Assembly (NCBI GenBank): GCA_029864405.1 | Contig: JAOTTP010000002.1 | Span: forward strand, 1 to 64,000 | Source of the DNA: Nitrospirota bacterium | GTDB lineage: Bacteria; Nitrospirota; Nitrospiria; Nitrospirales; UBA8639 | Direction of reading: 5' to 3' | DNA length: 64,000 nucleotides | Shown: positions 45,307 to 54,127 of the stretch, piece after piece | Layout of the letters: every line of letters starts with the position of its first letter | Numbering within the stretch: position 1 is the first letter of the stretch | Made by a program: the position numbers and the translations under genes | Notes under the pieces: model-generated | What the model was told of the DNA's origin: nothing | Databases searched by the model: none | What the model saw: only the letters and a program-made list of their open reading frames with translations

Positions 45307-46074
45307 ATGTCCATAAAAAAACTATCCCCGACACAATTCCAGAAGAAGTTGCTTGATGTCATGGCCCAGAAGCATCATTGGGCCTGGTCGTATTTTTCCG
45401 GTCCGACTCTGACAAAAGCGCAACTGAAGATTCATTTCCAGCAGGAATATGCTGTGTATGTTCGTGACTTTCCGGTATTCCTGGCGCGTATACATGGAAA
45501 GAACCCGCCGCTGGAAGTCCGGCGAATGCTGGCTGAAAATATTTATGAAGAAGATACCGGGAAGCTGTCATTGGGGACTTCACATCCGGAACTCTTTATG
45601 AAAATGATGAAGGGCTTAGGATTTCGCCCAGGCGATTTTGAGAAAATTCGGTCGTTGCCTGCGACCCGGCGCTACCGGGCATGGTTGGATCGAATCTCCA
45701 ATAGTTCTGATTGGGTTTTGGGAGCAGCCGTCATGACGATATTTGTCGAAGGCAGCGTCAATGATCGTCAGGAACTCCTCCATCCCGCCAAATCAAAAAC
45801 CCGCCGGCATATTCAGGAAAAGATCACACATCATCCACTGGTGCAGTATCAGGGAGTTTCTCCCAAGGCGATGGATCTCATTCGAGCGCATCAAATGGTG
45901 GAGGCCGGTCATCGCCATGATGCCTATGCGATGGTCGTGAATTATGCTCAAGAGATCTCGCAGCAGGAAGCAGTTCTCACGTTTATGGAGAAGAGCCTGC
46001 AGCATTGGCTTCGCTATCGTGATGGGGTCGCCCGTGCCTGTGGTTTAAGGAAAAGCGAGGGGGAAATCCGCTGA
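45307..46074 (+). CDS. Haem-oxygenase-fold (PqqC/CADD-like) protein
   Basis: The 255-aa helical protein resembles the TENA/PqqC/CADD group of haem-oxygenase-fold proteins, which includes di-iron oxidases. Likely metal ligands are the glutamates and histidine in AENIYEEDTG and TSHPELF, the glutamate in TIFVEGSVND, and the cluster AHQMVEAGHRHDAYAMV (H, E, H, D). A CADD-type role in p-aminobenzoate synthesis is one option, and PqqC-like or general oxidase roles are others. The ATG at 45307 has AAGGA five bases upstream and is preferred over 45271. It stands alone. Confidence 0.7.
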   Translation: MSIKKLSPTQFQKKLLDVMAQKHHWAWSYFSGPTLTKAQLKIHFQQEYAVYVRDFPVFLARIHGKNPPLEVRRMLAENIYEEDTGKLSLGTSHPELFMKMMKGLGFRPGDFEKIRSLPATRRYRAWLDRISNSSDWVLGAAVMTIFVEGSVNDRQELLHPAKSKTRRHIQEKITHHPLVQYQGVSPKAMDLIRAHQMVEAGHRHDAYAMVVNYAQEISQQEAVLTFMEKSLQHWLRYRDGVARACGLRKSEGEIR

Positions 46075-46209
46075 GGCGATGAGAGATTAGCCTTGGTACC
46101 GTCCCTTACCGTGAAGACTGATGAAAAACGGGAACGTTCTTAATCTGGATCTTTTCTGACATTTCCTCCACAATAGACTTTTCCAATTTTGCAGTAGGAG
46201 GGAAATGAC

Positions 46210-46623
46210 ATGGCCACGATTGGGCAATTCATGACACGGAATCTGAGTTTTGTGACTGAAGATGCCAGCATTCAGGAAGCGGCTACACACATGTATACCA
46301 AGCGGATTGGTTCCTTGTTGGTCAAGCAGGAGTCTGAATTTTCTGGAATTGTAACCGAAACGGATGTAGTGCGCGCGGTGGCTGAACAACCTGCCCAGGT
46401 TGAACGCTTGAAGGTGAAGGAACTGATGTCCAGCCCGATTATAACCGTAGATCGGAATATGTCTGTCCATTATGCCCGGGATCTCATGGCCGATCGGAAA
46501 ATACGCCACTTGGCCGTCACCGGGGAAAATGGAGAAATCGTTGGAATTATATCGGTGCGAGACCTTTTGGCCTACTTTAAAACAGTAGCGAAGGAGCTCA
46601 AAACACCTGAAGAGGATAGGTAA
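46210..46623 (+). CDS. CBS-domain-pair protein
   Basis: The 137-aa protein is a tandem CBS pair with no other domain. The first repeat includes MTRNLSFVTEDASIQEAATHMYTKRIGSLLV and the second MSSPIITVDRNMSVHYARDLMADRKIRHLAV. Such proteins bind adenine nucleotides or SAM and regulate partners. The ATG follows AGGAGG nine bases upstream, so it should be well translated. It stands between the haem-oxygenase-fold gene (same strand) and the convergent MscS gene. Confidence 0.92.
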   Translation: MATIGQFMTRNLSFVTEDASIQEAATHMYTKRIGSLLVKQESEFSGIVTETDVVRAVAEQPAQVERLKVKELMSSPIITVDRNMSVHYARDLMADRKIRHLAVTGENGEIVGIISVRDLLAYFKTVAKELKTPEEDR

Positions 46624-46697
46624 ACCTGACCATAGATGATCAGGGAAAGTATTGAATCTCTGAAATGATTACTGGTGATGAGGCATTTCTGGTGAGC

Positions 46698-47774
46698 TTA
46701 CTCAATTTTTGCTTCTTCGGCTTGTTGAATCAGGAGGGACAGACGCTCTTCTTCTTGTCGAATGCGCGTAATCCGTTGTTCAATCCAGGGGCCGATGTGT
46801 TCTTTTTTTGATTTGGCTTGACCCTCCAAGACAGCAATTTCCTCTCGAATCGCTTCACGCTGCTCTTTTAACGCCTCTATCTGTGCCATCGCGTCGGCTT
46901 TGTCAAAGATGAGTGATTCAGGATTACTATCCACAGCATTTTCTTCTACATGCGGCAATTCTGAGGATTGGAGCGGCAAGACTCGAATGCCATCCTCTAG
47001 CCGGCGTTGATTCATGACGACGGGAGAGACAATTTCGATTCCGGCATCATGCAGGGTAGTGAGCATTTTCGCGCGAAGCTTTGACCGTGCACTGAGCAAT
47101 TGTTTGACTTCACTTAAAAATCCAGATACTCGATAGGTTACGGAATAATCCCCGAGCTCCATGATGTGGACAAACGGGTCTTTGAGTTTGGCGGCGAGAG
47201 CGGCTTCCGCTAAGAGTTTTTCAATGGTCTGGTGGGAGATGTCATATCCTAAGGATACCGTGGCGGAAACAATCGTGCCGGATGAACGAAGCACGGTTAT
47301 CGGGTGAGAAACCAAAAATAAGTTGGGAAGGGTCGTCAGATCGCGTTCTTCTGTTTGTATTTCCGTGTGAAACAAGCCCCGTTCTGTGACCCGCCCGAAT
47401 TGATTTTCCACGCGAAGAAAATCCCCCAACCGAAAACTTTGCATGCCTCGTAACATAAAGCCCGCCAAGGCATTCGAGACGAAGGTCGTGGAAGAAAGGG
47501 TAATGACGGCTGTGATCAACAGCGCCAAGAGTTGAAAAAGTTCTTTGTGAGTTTCTTTGTCGAGAGGAAGGGCCAGGAGAATGAGAACAACCCCAATGCC
47601 CACCAGCAGCAACATCCCCACACGGGCTGAAAATCGGTCTTCCTCCTTCAGCCCCCCATTTCGGCGAAAGAAGAACCAATGGGCCACCCACAATCCTGAA
47701 CTAACCAGCGCCAGGACCAATAAAATTGGGAGAAAGATCGGGAGGGTAGCAAAAAAGTGGTCCATAAACGTCAT
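46698..47774 (-). CDS. MscS-family mechanosensitive channel
   Basis: The 358-aa protein has three or four N-terminal membrane helices. The pore-lining TM3 region is TTFVSNALAGFMLRGMQSFRLGDFLRVEN, followed by the MscS beta-domain (GRVTERGLFHTEIQTEERDLTTLPN) and a cytoplasmic vestibule. The last 80 residues form an unusual coiled coil (AQIEALKEQREAIREEIAVLEGQ and RQEEERLSLLIQQAEEAK). MscS channels release solutes upon osmotic downshock. It is a single gene, convergent with the CBS protein. Confidence 0.9.
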   Translation of the reverse strand: MTFMDHFFATLPIFLPILLVLALVSSGLWVAHWFFFRRNGGLKEEDRFSARVGMLLLVGIGVVLILLALPLDKETHKELFQLLALLITAVITLSSTTFVSNALAGFMLRGMQSFRLGDFLRVENQFGRVTERGLFHTEIQTEERDLTTLPNLFLVSHPITVLRSSGTIVSATVSLGYDISHQTIEKLLAEAALAAKLKDPFVHIMELGDYSVTYRVSGFLSEVKQLLSARSKLRAKMLTTLHDAGIEIVSPVVMNQRRLEDGIRVLPLQSSELPHVEENAVDSNPESLIFDKADAMAQIEALKEQREAIREEIAVLEGQAKSKKEHIGPWIEQRITRIRQEEERLSLLIQQAEEAKIE

Positions 47775-47958
47775 AATGTTAGGAACAGAGAATACCGCAT
47801 TATGCCCGAATTCGCGGGGAGGATAAAGCTAAAAGGGCAAAAGAATAAGCAAGAGAAAGCTATGCCACAAAGACCCCCTCCTCGGATTCCTGTCTCCGTC
47901 CCGATGAGCACGTGAAAGTCTTTTCCTTGAGACTCCCCAAACTAAAGGTAGAACAACC

Positions 47959-48486
47959 TCAAGCAAACCAGTCGAGATGTCGCGATCCTACGGCATCGGC
48001 CACAGCGGCGGTTAATCTTTTCCGATCGACCGGTTTGACCAAATAATCGGTTATTCCTTGTTTCATGAGTTGCGTGGCCGGATCAATATCTGGAAACCCG
48101 GTTAGAACGATCAACGGCACGCTAGGGTATTCTCGTTGAAAATATGTGATGGCTTCGATGCCATTGATATTGGGCATCCGAATATCCGTGATAATCACAT
48201 CAATGACCATGGGATGCTCTCCTTCGTTGAGGATGCGGATGGCTTGCGCACCGTCTTCCGCGTTCACGACGTAGTAGCCGTCCTTTTCCAAGGCTATTCG
48301 AACAACTTTGCAAATGTCTGCCTCATCATCAACGACCAGTACTCCTCCCCGATAGCTCTGGCCGGAAAACATACCGGCTGATCGCTCAGGTGCGTGGGAG
48401 GAGCCTTCTTTGGGCATGCCTTTTTTTTCTCCTAGATGCTCGGGTGAAGGGGAATGTGTTTTATGAAGGCGAGTGTCGGTAATCAT
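47959..48486 (-). CDS. Single-domain response regulator with N-terminal extension
   Basis: Residues about 50-170 of this 175-aa protein form a receiver domain: VLVVDDEADICKVVRIALE, the aspartate in IDVIITDIRMPNINGIE, the threonine in IVLTGFPD, and LVKPVDR. The first 45 residues are polar and look disordered (HSPSPEHLGEKKGMPKEGSS). There is no output domain. The ATG at 48486 has AGGAGG nine bases upstream; the longer frame to 48555 lacks one. It is a lone signalling gene. Confidence 0.88.
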   Translation of the reverse strand: MITDTRLHKTHSPSPEHLGEKKGMPKEGSSHAPERSAGMFSGQSYRGGVLVVDDEADICKVVRIALEKDGYYVVNAEDGAQAIRILNEGEHPMVIDVIITDIRMPNINGIEAITYFQREYPSVPLIVLTGFPDIDPATQLMKQGITDYLVKPVDRKRLTAAVADAVGSRHLDWFA

Positions 48487-48977
48487 GAGATGAATCCTCC
48501 TGGGATGATGATGAATAAAGACAACATAAGAAATGAGAGATAGTTTGTGACCCATGTCCCATTGTGGATGTTTCTCAAATGAGGGGTTAGGTCCACATGA
48601 ATTCCAACCATGTAAGAAGAAAAATACTGATAAACATCATGTACGCATTGGTATGAATGAGGACTGGTTGAATCGTGATGACGGATGAATCTGATGAGAC
48701 CCTTATAGAATGCAACCGTTGTGCCGAATTCGCTTAAGGAAGAATGTTCTGCTACCTGGTTGCTATGCCTTTGAAATACATAGAATTTATGGAGAGAGTA
48801 GATAAGTATTCGTTTCTCCAACGAAGAAGATGAACGAGGTGTGTATCTAGACAAGGGCTGAATGTATCTAAAGAGATACGAAAAGGTTCAGGAAGAACCA
48901 GGGTGGGTTTGACCGGCATCTCTAGGGCTTTCTTTTGATCTGATTCTTTCTGACGCGGAAAAATTCAAGATAGAAGG
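48487..48977. other. Intergenic region
   Basis: About 490 bases with no credible gene; a minus-strand frame over 48483-48854 has biased, repetitive composition and no ribosome site. Nothing else noted. Confidence 0.35.
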
Positions 48978-49760
48978 TCAGAGGGGAGGCTTACGAACAA
49001 TCACGGAGGTGGTGGAGTGGTACAAGGCCCAATGGGTGGAGTCCTGTGAGAGTCTGACATACAGTTGAATGTCTTCAGGTGAGCATAAGCCGGTCTTGCA
49101 ATATTCCTGTTCGAGTACCAGAGCAGATTCCCCCATCACCTTAGCCATTGGCGAATTTCCAGGACACAGATGCATGAGGGATTGAGCGCTTACGATATGA
49201 AATCCTGATTCTTGCAGTTTGTGCGGAAGTCGGAGAGCATAGGCGGGATCTAATCCGACATTAATGAACATCTGGCAAATGGCTCGGTTCACTCTTCCTT
49301 GCGGAGTCTCTTGTCCCTGGTCTGGCAATGTCGCCGAGGTGAAGTCCGGTTCTTCGAAGATCGCCCAGCCTCCTGGCTTGAGGAGAGAGCACAATTTTCT
49401 CAGAATTGCCCTCTCCTCTTGATTATGGATGAAGACATACCGGCTATGAAGGAGATCAAAGGATTGTTCTAAGGGAACATCAAGAAAGGAGCCTTGGTAA
49501 ATCTGAACAGGCGGAGAATCATCATTGTGGAGATACGTGGTTTTCTTGTCGATACCCACAGCAAGTCCCGTCGGTCCCACCCGATTTCCCAGCCAACGCA
49601 ACATGGACCCTGCCCCTGCGCCTAACTCCAGACAATGCCACCCCGGTTGAATTCCTGTTTCCTCCAACAGCCTGATAGTGGGATCGTTCGCGGCTTCAAC
49701 CAATTGTAATCGTTGAAATTCCCGCTCTTCAGATTTGTTATCGAAAATATACTGATTCAT
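48978..49760 (-). CDS. Class I SAM-dependent methyltransferase
   Basis: The 260-aa enzyme has the SAM-binding motif HCLELGAGAGSMLRWL (about residues 43-58), the acidic residue in VGIDKKTTYL, and the LLKPGGWAIFEEPDF motif. The substrate is unknown. The true start is the ATG at 49758-49760, which overlaps the stop of the upstream flavoprotein gene (TGATG), so the two genes are translationally coupled. A longer in-frame reading to 49985 overlaps that gene and is rejected. It is the last gene of a four-gene minus-strand set. Confidence 0.88.
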   Translation of the reverse strand: MNQYIFDNKSEEREFQRLQLVEAANDPTIRLLEETGIQPGWHCLELGAGAGSMLRWLGNRVGPTGLAVGIDKKTTYLHNDDSPPVQIYQGSFLDVPLEQSFDLLHSRYVFIHNQEERAILRKLCSLLKPGGWAIFEEPDFTSATLPDQGQETPQGRVNRAICQMFINVGLDPAYALRLPHKLQESGFHIVSAQSLMHLCPGNSPMAKVMGESALVLEQEYCKTGLCSPEDIQLYVRLSQDSTHWALYHSTTSVIVRKPPL

Positions 49761-51031
49761 CACCGTTCCTCTGCTGCTGGTTGTTTCATGATATTCAAGG
49801 CCGAATGGCATCCGGCCAGATACCCTGTCGTCCAGGCCCATTGAAAGTTGAACCCACCGATCCGCCCGTCGCAATCCAACATTTCTCCAATCACATAGAG
49901 CCCAGGCACGTGCCGAGAGACCATCGAATGAGCGGATATTTCTTCCAGGGGGACACCCCCTGCCGTGACTTCGGCAAAGTTCCATCCGCGCGATCCGATG
50001 ACGGGAAGGACAAGGTTGGTGAGTGTCTGGACCAGATTTCGGCGAGCCTCTTTGGACAGGAGGTTAACGGGAGTGTCAGAAAGATCAGGTTCTTGAACCC
50101 TGGCCAGGGTGGTGGCCACACGCGTGGGTAATTGCTCGGCCAACAGCGTGGGGACGAGTTTTCGTCCGGGGAGGGAGGCTGCCTGCATGAGCCATTTCTC
50201 AATATCTTGGTTGGTGATTTGGGGGAGGCAATGGAGATGAAGGCGGACATCTTCACCCTGTGCGGCCGCGCGAACCCAAACCCGGCTGGCATCCAAGACC
50301 ACGGGTCCACTGATCCCGAAATGTGTCCACAACAAGCTGCCGGTGCATCGATGGAATGTTTTTCCCGCAATGGTGGTTGTGAGCGTCACGTCATGAGAAA
50401 TGCCGGAAAGGGTGGCATGGAAAAACGAAGGCTCAAGGAGCAAAGGCACTAAGGCAGGATAGGTGGCGGTGACGGTATGCCCCAATTGTTGAGCCAACGC
50501 CCAACCGGATCCATCGGATCCGGTTTTGGGGAGAGACCGGCCACCAGTGGCGAGAATGACTCGTTTGGCACGAAGCGTCCCCTGGGAATGTTGGATCGAA
50601 AACTTCTCGCCTTCCCTTGTCATGTCCCGAACAAAATGTTGAGTCAAAAGAGAAACGCCCAGGGCCTCGCACCGACTGAGGAGCCCATCGAGGACTGTTC
50701 GTGCTTTGTTGCTCACGGGAAACAGTTTGCCCGTGGCTTCGGTATGTAACGGAACCCCCAAAGAGGCAAACCATCGAACGGTGGCCTGTTCGTCGAAGCG
50801 TCGAAGGATCCGGTCAATCAGCTTTCTGTTCCCATGGAAGTCGGAAGCGGTGACACGTTGATTGGTGACATTGCAGCGTCCACCCCCAGACACAAGGATC
50901 TTGGCCCCGATGGTTTTAGCACTGTCCAGAAGAGCGATAGAAAGATTCGGGTTTGTCTCCGCGGCGAAAATACCGGCTGCCAGCCCTGCTGCTCCTGCGC
51001 CGATGATGGCGATGTCGATGTCGGAAGGCAT
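49760..51031 (-). CDS. HI0933/YhiN-family FAD-dependent oxidoreductase
   Basis: This flavoprotein (423 aa) opens with the FAD-binding Rossmann motif IAIIGAGAAGLAAGIFAAE and has LVSGGGRCNVTNQ, a second nucleotide motif in VILATGGRSLPKTGSDGSG, and the C-terminal GLYVIGEMLDCDGRIGGFNFQWAWTTGYLAG. The family is widespread (HI0933-like, also called aminoacetone oxidase family) and its usual substrate is unsettled. A methyltransferase gene is coupled at its 3' end (TGATG) and another lies 26 bases upstream, which suggests a shared pathway or just a convenient operon. Confidence 0.92.
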   Translation of the reverse strand: MPSDIDIAIIGAGAAGLAAGIFAAETNPNLSIALLDSAKTIGAKILVSGGGRCNVTNQRVTASDFHGNRKLIDRILRRFDEQATVRWFASLGVPLHTEATGKLFPVSNKARTVLDGLLSRCEALGVSLLTQHFVRDMTREGEKFSIQHSQGTLRAKRVILATGGRSLPKTGSDGSGWALAQQLGHTVTATYPALVPLLLEPSFFHATLSGISHDVTLTTTIAGKTFHRCTGSLLWTHFGISGPVVLDASRVWVRAAAQGEDVRLHLHCLPQITNQDIEKWLMQAASLPGRKLVPTLLAEQLPTRVATTLARVQEPDLSDTPVNLLSKEARRNLVQTLTNLVLPVIGSRGWNFAEVTAGGVPLEEISAHSMVSRHVPGLYVIGEMLDCDGRIGGFNFQWAWTTGYLAGCHSALNIMKQPAAEER

Positions 51032-51057
51032 AGGGAAAGTGTGGAGCGAGCGAGAAT

Positions 51058-51729
51058 CTATCTGGGTTGGGAGTCAGACGGTTTACGAAACAAAACGACG
51101 TTGTTTTGCAAATAGATGATTGCCGCTCCCCATCGTGAGCTCAGCCATGTCCAGGTCTCGTGTGAAAAAAAGCAGACATGCGTGGGATCTTTGATGTAAT
51201 ACCAATCGAGAAACGGTCGATCGGGTGGCGTCAGTTGAGTCATGATTCCCAGTATGCCATCAGCTTTCAGTCGGGCCCATAAATGGTCCAATTCTAGCCC
51301 GGGATGGCGCAGATGCTCGGCCACTTCCGTGGCTGTGATGAAATCATAGGTCTGTTCCAGGAGAGCAGGATTGTACGCATAAAAGGGGTCGTAAATCGAC
51401 AGGGTATGTCCGGATTCTTGAAGCATGAGAGAGAGGGTCGGACCGGGACCAGCCCCAAAATCCAATCCGGAACTATTGGGTCTCAGGTGTTTGTGGAGTG
51501 GTTCGGCCAACTGGTTTAAAAACTTTCGATAGCCCGGATCTTCAGAATTGTTCTCGTGCTGGTCGTAGTGATCTTTTTCCTGGTTGTGTGACACATGGTA
51601 GGCGGGGGGCACGAAAATGAGCCGACAGTGCCCGCAGGAGAAGTACGGCCGATACCGGTCGTTCCCCACTAACGTGGGTTCCGGTTTGAAACACAGTGGG
51701 CATGAATGGGAAATGGCCAGGTGTCTCAT
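51058..51729 (-). CDS. Methyltransferase with N-terminal zinc-ribbon
   Basis: The 223-aa product starts with a zinc-ribbon-like part (CPLCFKPEPTLVGNDRYRPYFSCGHC, two CxxC pairs), then a class I methyltransferase core with GLDFGAGPGPTLSLML and DFITATEVAEHLRHPG. This looks like the methyltransferase group that modifies sugars or small substrates and carries Cys pairs near the N-terminus. The ATG at 51729 lies just inside the end of the preceding VOC gene (11-base overlap); the longer frame to 51855 overlaps that gene further and is not favoured. It is in the same operon. Confidence 0.85.
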   Translation of the reverse strand: MRHLAISHSCPLCFKPEPTLVGNDRYRPYFSCGHCRLIFVPPAYHVSHNQEKDHYDQHENNSEDPGYRKFLNQLAEPLHKHLRPNSSGLDFGAGPGPTLSLMLQESGHTLSIYDPFYAYNPALLEQTYDFITATEVAEHLRHPGLELDHLWARLKADGILGIMTQLTPPDRPFLDWYYIKDPTHVCFFSHETWTWLSSRWGAAIIYLQNNVVLFRKPSDSQPR

Positions 51730-51739
51730 GCGTGAGGAT

Positions 51740-52075
51740 TCAGGATGAACATGGAGTGGGATTATACGAAATGTCCGGCCAGGCTTGGACAATCTCCTCA
51801 GCTTGGTGCTGGGCGGTAAAACATTCCCAGGCGATTCCGTTACAGTCCACCTCAACGGACAGTCGGTCGGTTTCTTCCAATTCCCAGCCTAGGTGCCGAA
51901 GGGGCTGTGACTGAGCATTCGAAGATATTCGAATGGAAAGGTTGGGGGTGGCGGTGCGCCATAACGCATAGTGGTCAGGGATGATCAGATCAGGAGTCTG
52001 ACCCAGGCGTTGGGAATACTCTTGAACCGAGATTGTAATGTCCGACACAGCAAGGGCAACGTGAAATCTCTTCAT
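51740..52075 (-). CDS. VOC (glyoxalase/bleomycin-resistance) family protein
   Basis: The 111-aa protein has the single-module VOC fold start (KRFHVALAVSDITISVQEYSQRLG) with a possible metal-binding histidine near residue 5 and an acidic residue late in the fold (ETDRLSVEVDCNGI). Members act as glyoxalases, dioxygenases or binding proteins; the length suggests a dimer. It is first in the minus-strand set with the methyltransferases and flavoprotein, and its 3' end overlaps the next start. Confidence 0.8.
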   Translation of the reverse strand: MKRFHVALAVSDITISVQEYSQRLGQTPDLIIPDHYALWRTATPNLSIRISSNAQSQPLRHLGWELEETDRLSVEVDCNGIAWECFTAQHQAEEIVQAWPDISYNPTPCSS

Positions 52076-52141
52076 GGCATGTTTCCGCGTTCACTCGGTG
52101 ATTCTGGTGGGGGATGGGAGGGTGAACAAGGTATGTGACAC

Positions 52142-52495
52142 CTACCGTTGCCTCCCATCGGCACACGCGATACAGAGGGGAGCGGTCGGTTCCACGTCTA
52201 ATCGTTTTCTGGCAATCTCGTCCCCGCACTTCATACACCAGCCGAATTCACCGCTTTCGAGACGTTGGAGGGCTGATTTGATGCGCTGCAATTGAATGTG
52301 TCGCCGTTGTTGGGCGGCTTGAGCCATCGCTTGTTGTTGCAAGGCATCCATGCGTGAGACGCGCCCGATCGTGGTTTGGTCCAGTTCCACTCGTTGGGCC
52401 GCTTCCTGGCCGGTGGAGGATACGGCCAGCAATTCGTCTTTGAGGGTCAGGAGCGTTGATCGAAAATGGTCCAGGTCTGGAGTTGGCTGTGGCAT
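52142..52495 (-). CDS. DksA/TraR-family zinc-finger protein
   Basis: The 117-aa protein has an N-terminal coiled-coil half (about residues 10-70) and a C-terminal Cys4 zinc finger, CMKCGDEIARKRLDVEPTAPLCIAC. This is the TraR/DksA layout, in which the coiled coil enters the secondary channel of RNA polymerase and modulates transcription with ppGpp. In DksA the coiled-coil tip is acidic; no acidic tip is obvious here, so it may be a different branch. I chose the ATG at 52495; a TTG at 52504 is the alternative. Confidence 0.85.
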   Translation of the reverse strand: MPQPTPDLDHFRSTLLTLKDELLAVSSTGQEAAQRVELDQTTIGRVSRMDALQQQAMAQAAQQRRHIQLQRIKSALQRLESGEFGWCMKCGDEIARKRLDVEPTAPLCIACADGRQR

Positions 52496-52672
52496 GGGAG
52501 GCAAGAATCAAAGAGGACTATGTGTCTCTTGTCGTATAAAATGGTTACGTGAGAACGGGCATAGGACACTATTGGGTTTGGTCGATGGTGAAAGCAATGT
52601 ACCCCAGCCAGACCGTGAAAGGCCAACAGTCGACAAAAGGAAAGAGGGACAATCTTTCAGCAGGGAGAGCAT

Positions 52673-53296
52673 ATGGAAAAAGTATTGAAAGGGTTGATCA
52701 AATTTCAGGAAGAGGTGTTTTTAAAAAAGAAAGAGTTGTTCATTGGGTTGTCCGGTCAACAAAAACCAAGAGCCGTATTTGTAACCTGCTCAGACTCACG
52801 AATTGATCCCTCATTACTCACCCAGACTGAACCGGGGGAGTTGTTTATTATTCGAAATGCGGGGAACTTAATTCCGACCTACGGAGCGGCCATCGGGGGA
52901 AGTACCGCCTCGATTGAATATGGGATCTCTGTCCTTCAAGTAAAAGATATTATCGTTTGCGGACATACGGATTGCGGTGCCATGGAGGCCTTGTTGCATC
53001 AGGAAAAACTTCAGGAGCTTCCTGCCGTCAAAGCGTGGCTGCAACATGCCGAGACCACGGTGCGAATTATGAAAGATCTGTACGCGCATTTGCAGGGAGA
53101 TGAGTTATTTGCGGCCACCATACGGGAAAATGTGTTGGTCCAGCTGGATCATTTGAAAACCCATCCGGCTGTCGCCACCCGATTGCGCCGGGGAGATTTG
53201 CGTCTGCATGGATGGGTCTATTCCATCGGGACGGGTGAAGTGTGGGTGTATGACTGGGAGAAAAAAGATTTTGTTAATCCCAGAGAAAGAATGTAA
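52673..53296 (+). CDS. Beta-class carbonic anhydrase
   Basis: This enzyme interconverts CO2 and bicarbonate. The 207 residues include CSDSRIDP (zinc ligand C39, with D41 and R43) and GHTDCGAM (ligands H98 and C101), plus the conserved IRNAGNLIPTYG and SIEYGISVLQVKDIIVCG. The ATG at 52673 follows AGGGAGAG. In an autotrophic organism this enzyme would supply CO2 or bicarbonate for carbon fixation, though no fixation genes are in the window. It stands alone between divergent and convergent minus-strand genes. Confidence 0.96.
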   Translation: MEKVLKGLIKFQEEVFLKKKELFIGLSGQQKPRAVFVTCSDSRIDPSLLTQTEPGELFIIRNAGNLIPTYGAAIGGSTASIEYGISVLQVKDIIVCGHTDCGAMEALLHQEKLQELPAVKAWLQHAETTVRIMKDLYAHLQGDELFAATIRENVLVQLDHLKTHPAVATRLRRGDLRLHGWVYSIGTGEVWVYDWEKKDFVNPRERM

Positions 53297-53430
53297 CCAG
53301 CTATAGTGTGATTACGTTCAACGAAGACATTTCAAAACTTCCCCGCCATTCTAGGGGGAGGGCAAAGGTAAAGACTCATCTGATGGTTCATGCGCTATAG
53401 ACAGAGGCATTCCGTCTTGCCGACATGGAG

Positions 53431-54015
53431 CTAGACGCGTGTCATGGTGTTTTGATCCGTGTGGTGGAATACCTCCGGGCGGTCCGCGATCTGTAATTGC
53501 GTATCTTCCTTATAGCTAAACTTCCAGGGTTCGTGAATGGTGACCGTTAATTCATACCGAACAGTTTTGGCGGCCTGTTCCAGATACGGATTTGAGAGGA
53601 TGCCGTAGACGAGGGACCCGGCGTCAGCAGCCATGAAAAATTCTTTGGCGTCAGGCTCTGAAATCCCACCTGCATTCACGACGACGCCTCGCGGGACAAT
53701 AAAGCACCGCATCACCTGTTTCCTGGCCGCATCCCATAACCAATACCCCACTTCTTCGTGAAACGGCTGTTCCTGAATCAGCGGCCAGGCAATGGTGGTA
53801 TAGCGTAAGCCGTAGAGTACCTGCGGACCGTTGACAACAGGACCGAGGGGTTCGAACGTGATTCGTTCCCGAAAATGTGTTTCATGGCTCCCCTCTTTGG
53901 CTGGTGCGATATCGGCACCCTTATCGCCTTCCCAGATTCCGGCAAGAGAAGCGAGTGGACCCAAGTGACTAATGATCTCGGCATGAGCGGCATCGGAATT
54001 GTGGGCTCCGGTCAT
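53431..54015 (-). CDS. Nitrobindin-like haem-binding beta-barrel protein
   Basis: The 194-aa protein shows the FABP/nitrobindin layout: LASLAGIWEGDKGAD near residue 20, an all-beta middle part with VGYWLWDAARKQVMRCFIVPRG, and a C-terminal FHHTDQNTMTRV in which a histidine could be the haem ligand. Nitrobindins bind haem and react with peroxynitrite and nitric oxide. The family motif is usually GxWxGxGxG; here the third position set is GDKG, a small change. The ATG follows AAAGGAG. Reactive nitrogen handling would suit a nitrite-rich life, but this is inference. Confidence 0.8.
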   Translation of the reverse strand: MTGAHNSDAAHAEIISHLGPLASLAGIWEGDKGADIAPAKEGSHETHFRERITFEPLGPVVNGPQVLYGLRYTTIAWPLIQEQPFHEEVGYWLWDAARKQVMRCFIVPRGVVVNAGGISEPDAKEFFMAADAGSLVYGILSNPYLEQAAKTVRYELTVTIHEPWKFSYKEDTQLQIADRPEVFHHTDQNTMTRV

Positions 54016-54127
54016 GAGGATAGACTCCTTTCAGGAAAGTGTGAACAAAGAAGGGCATGAGGGGAAATTATTTGGAATCTGCGGCAAAAGACTCTACCAA
54101 ATCATGCAAATGGTTCAAACCATTTTT

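Noticed and set aside
48483..48854. 123-codon minus-strand frame upstream of the receiver gene
   Set aside because: Repetitive Ser/His-rich composition, no ribosome site and overlap with the receiver gene's ribosome site.
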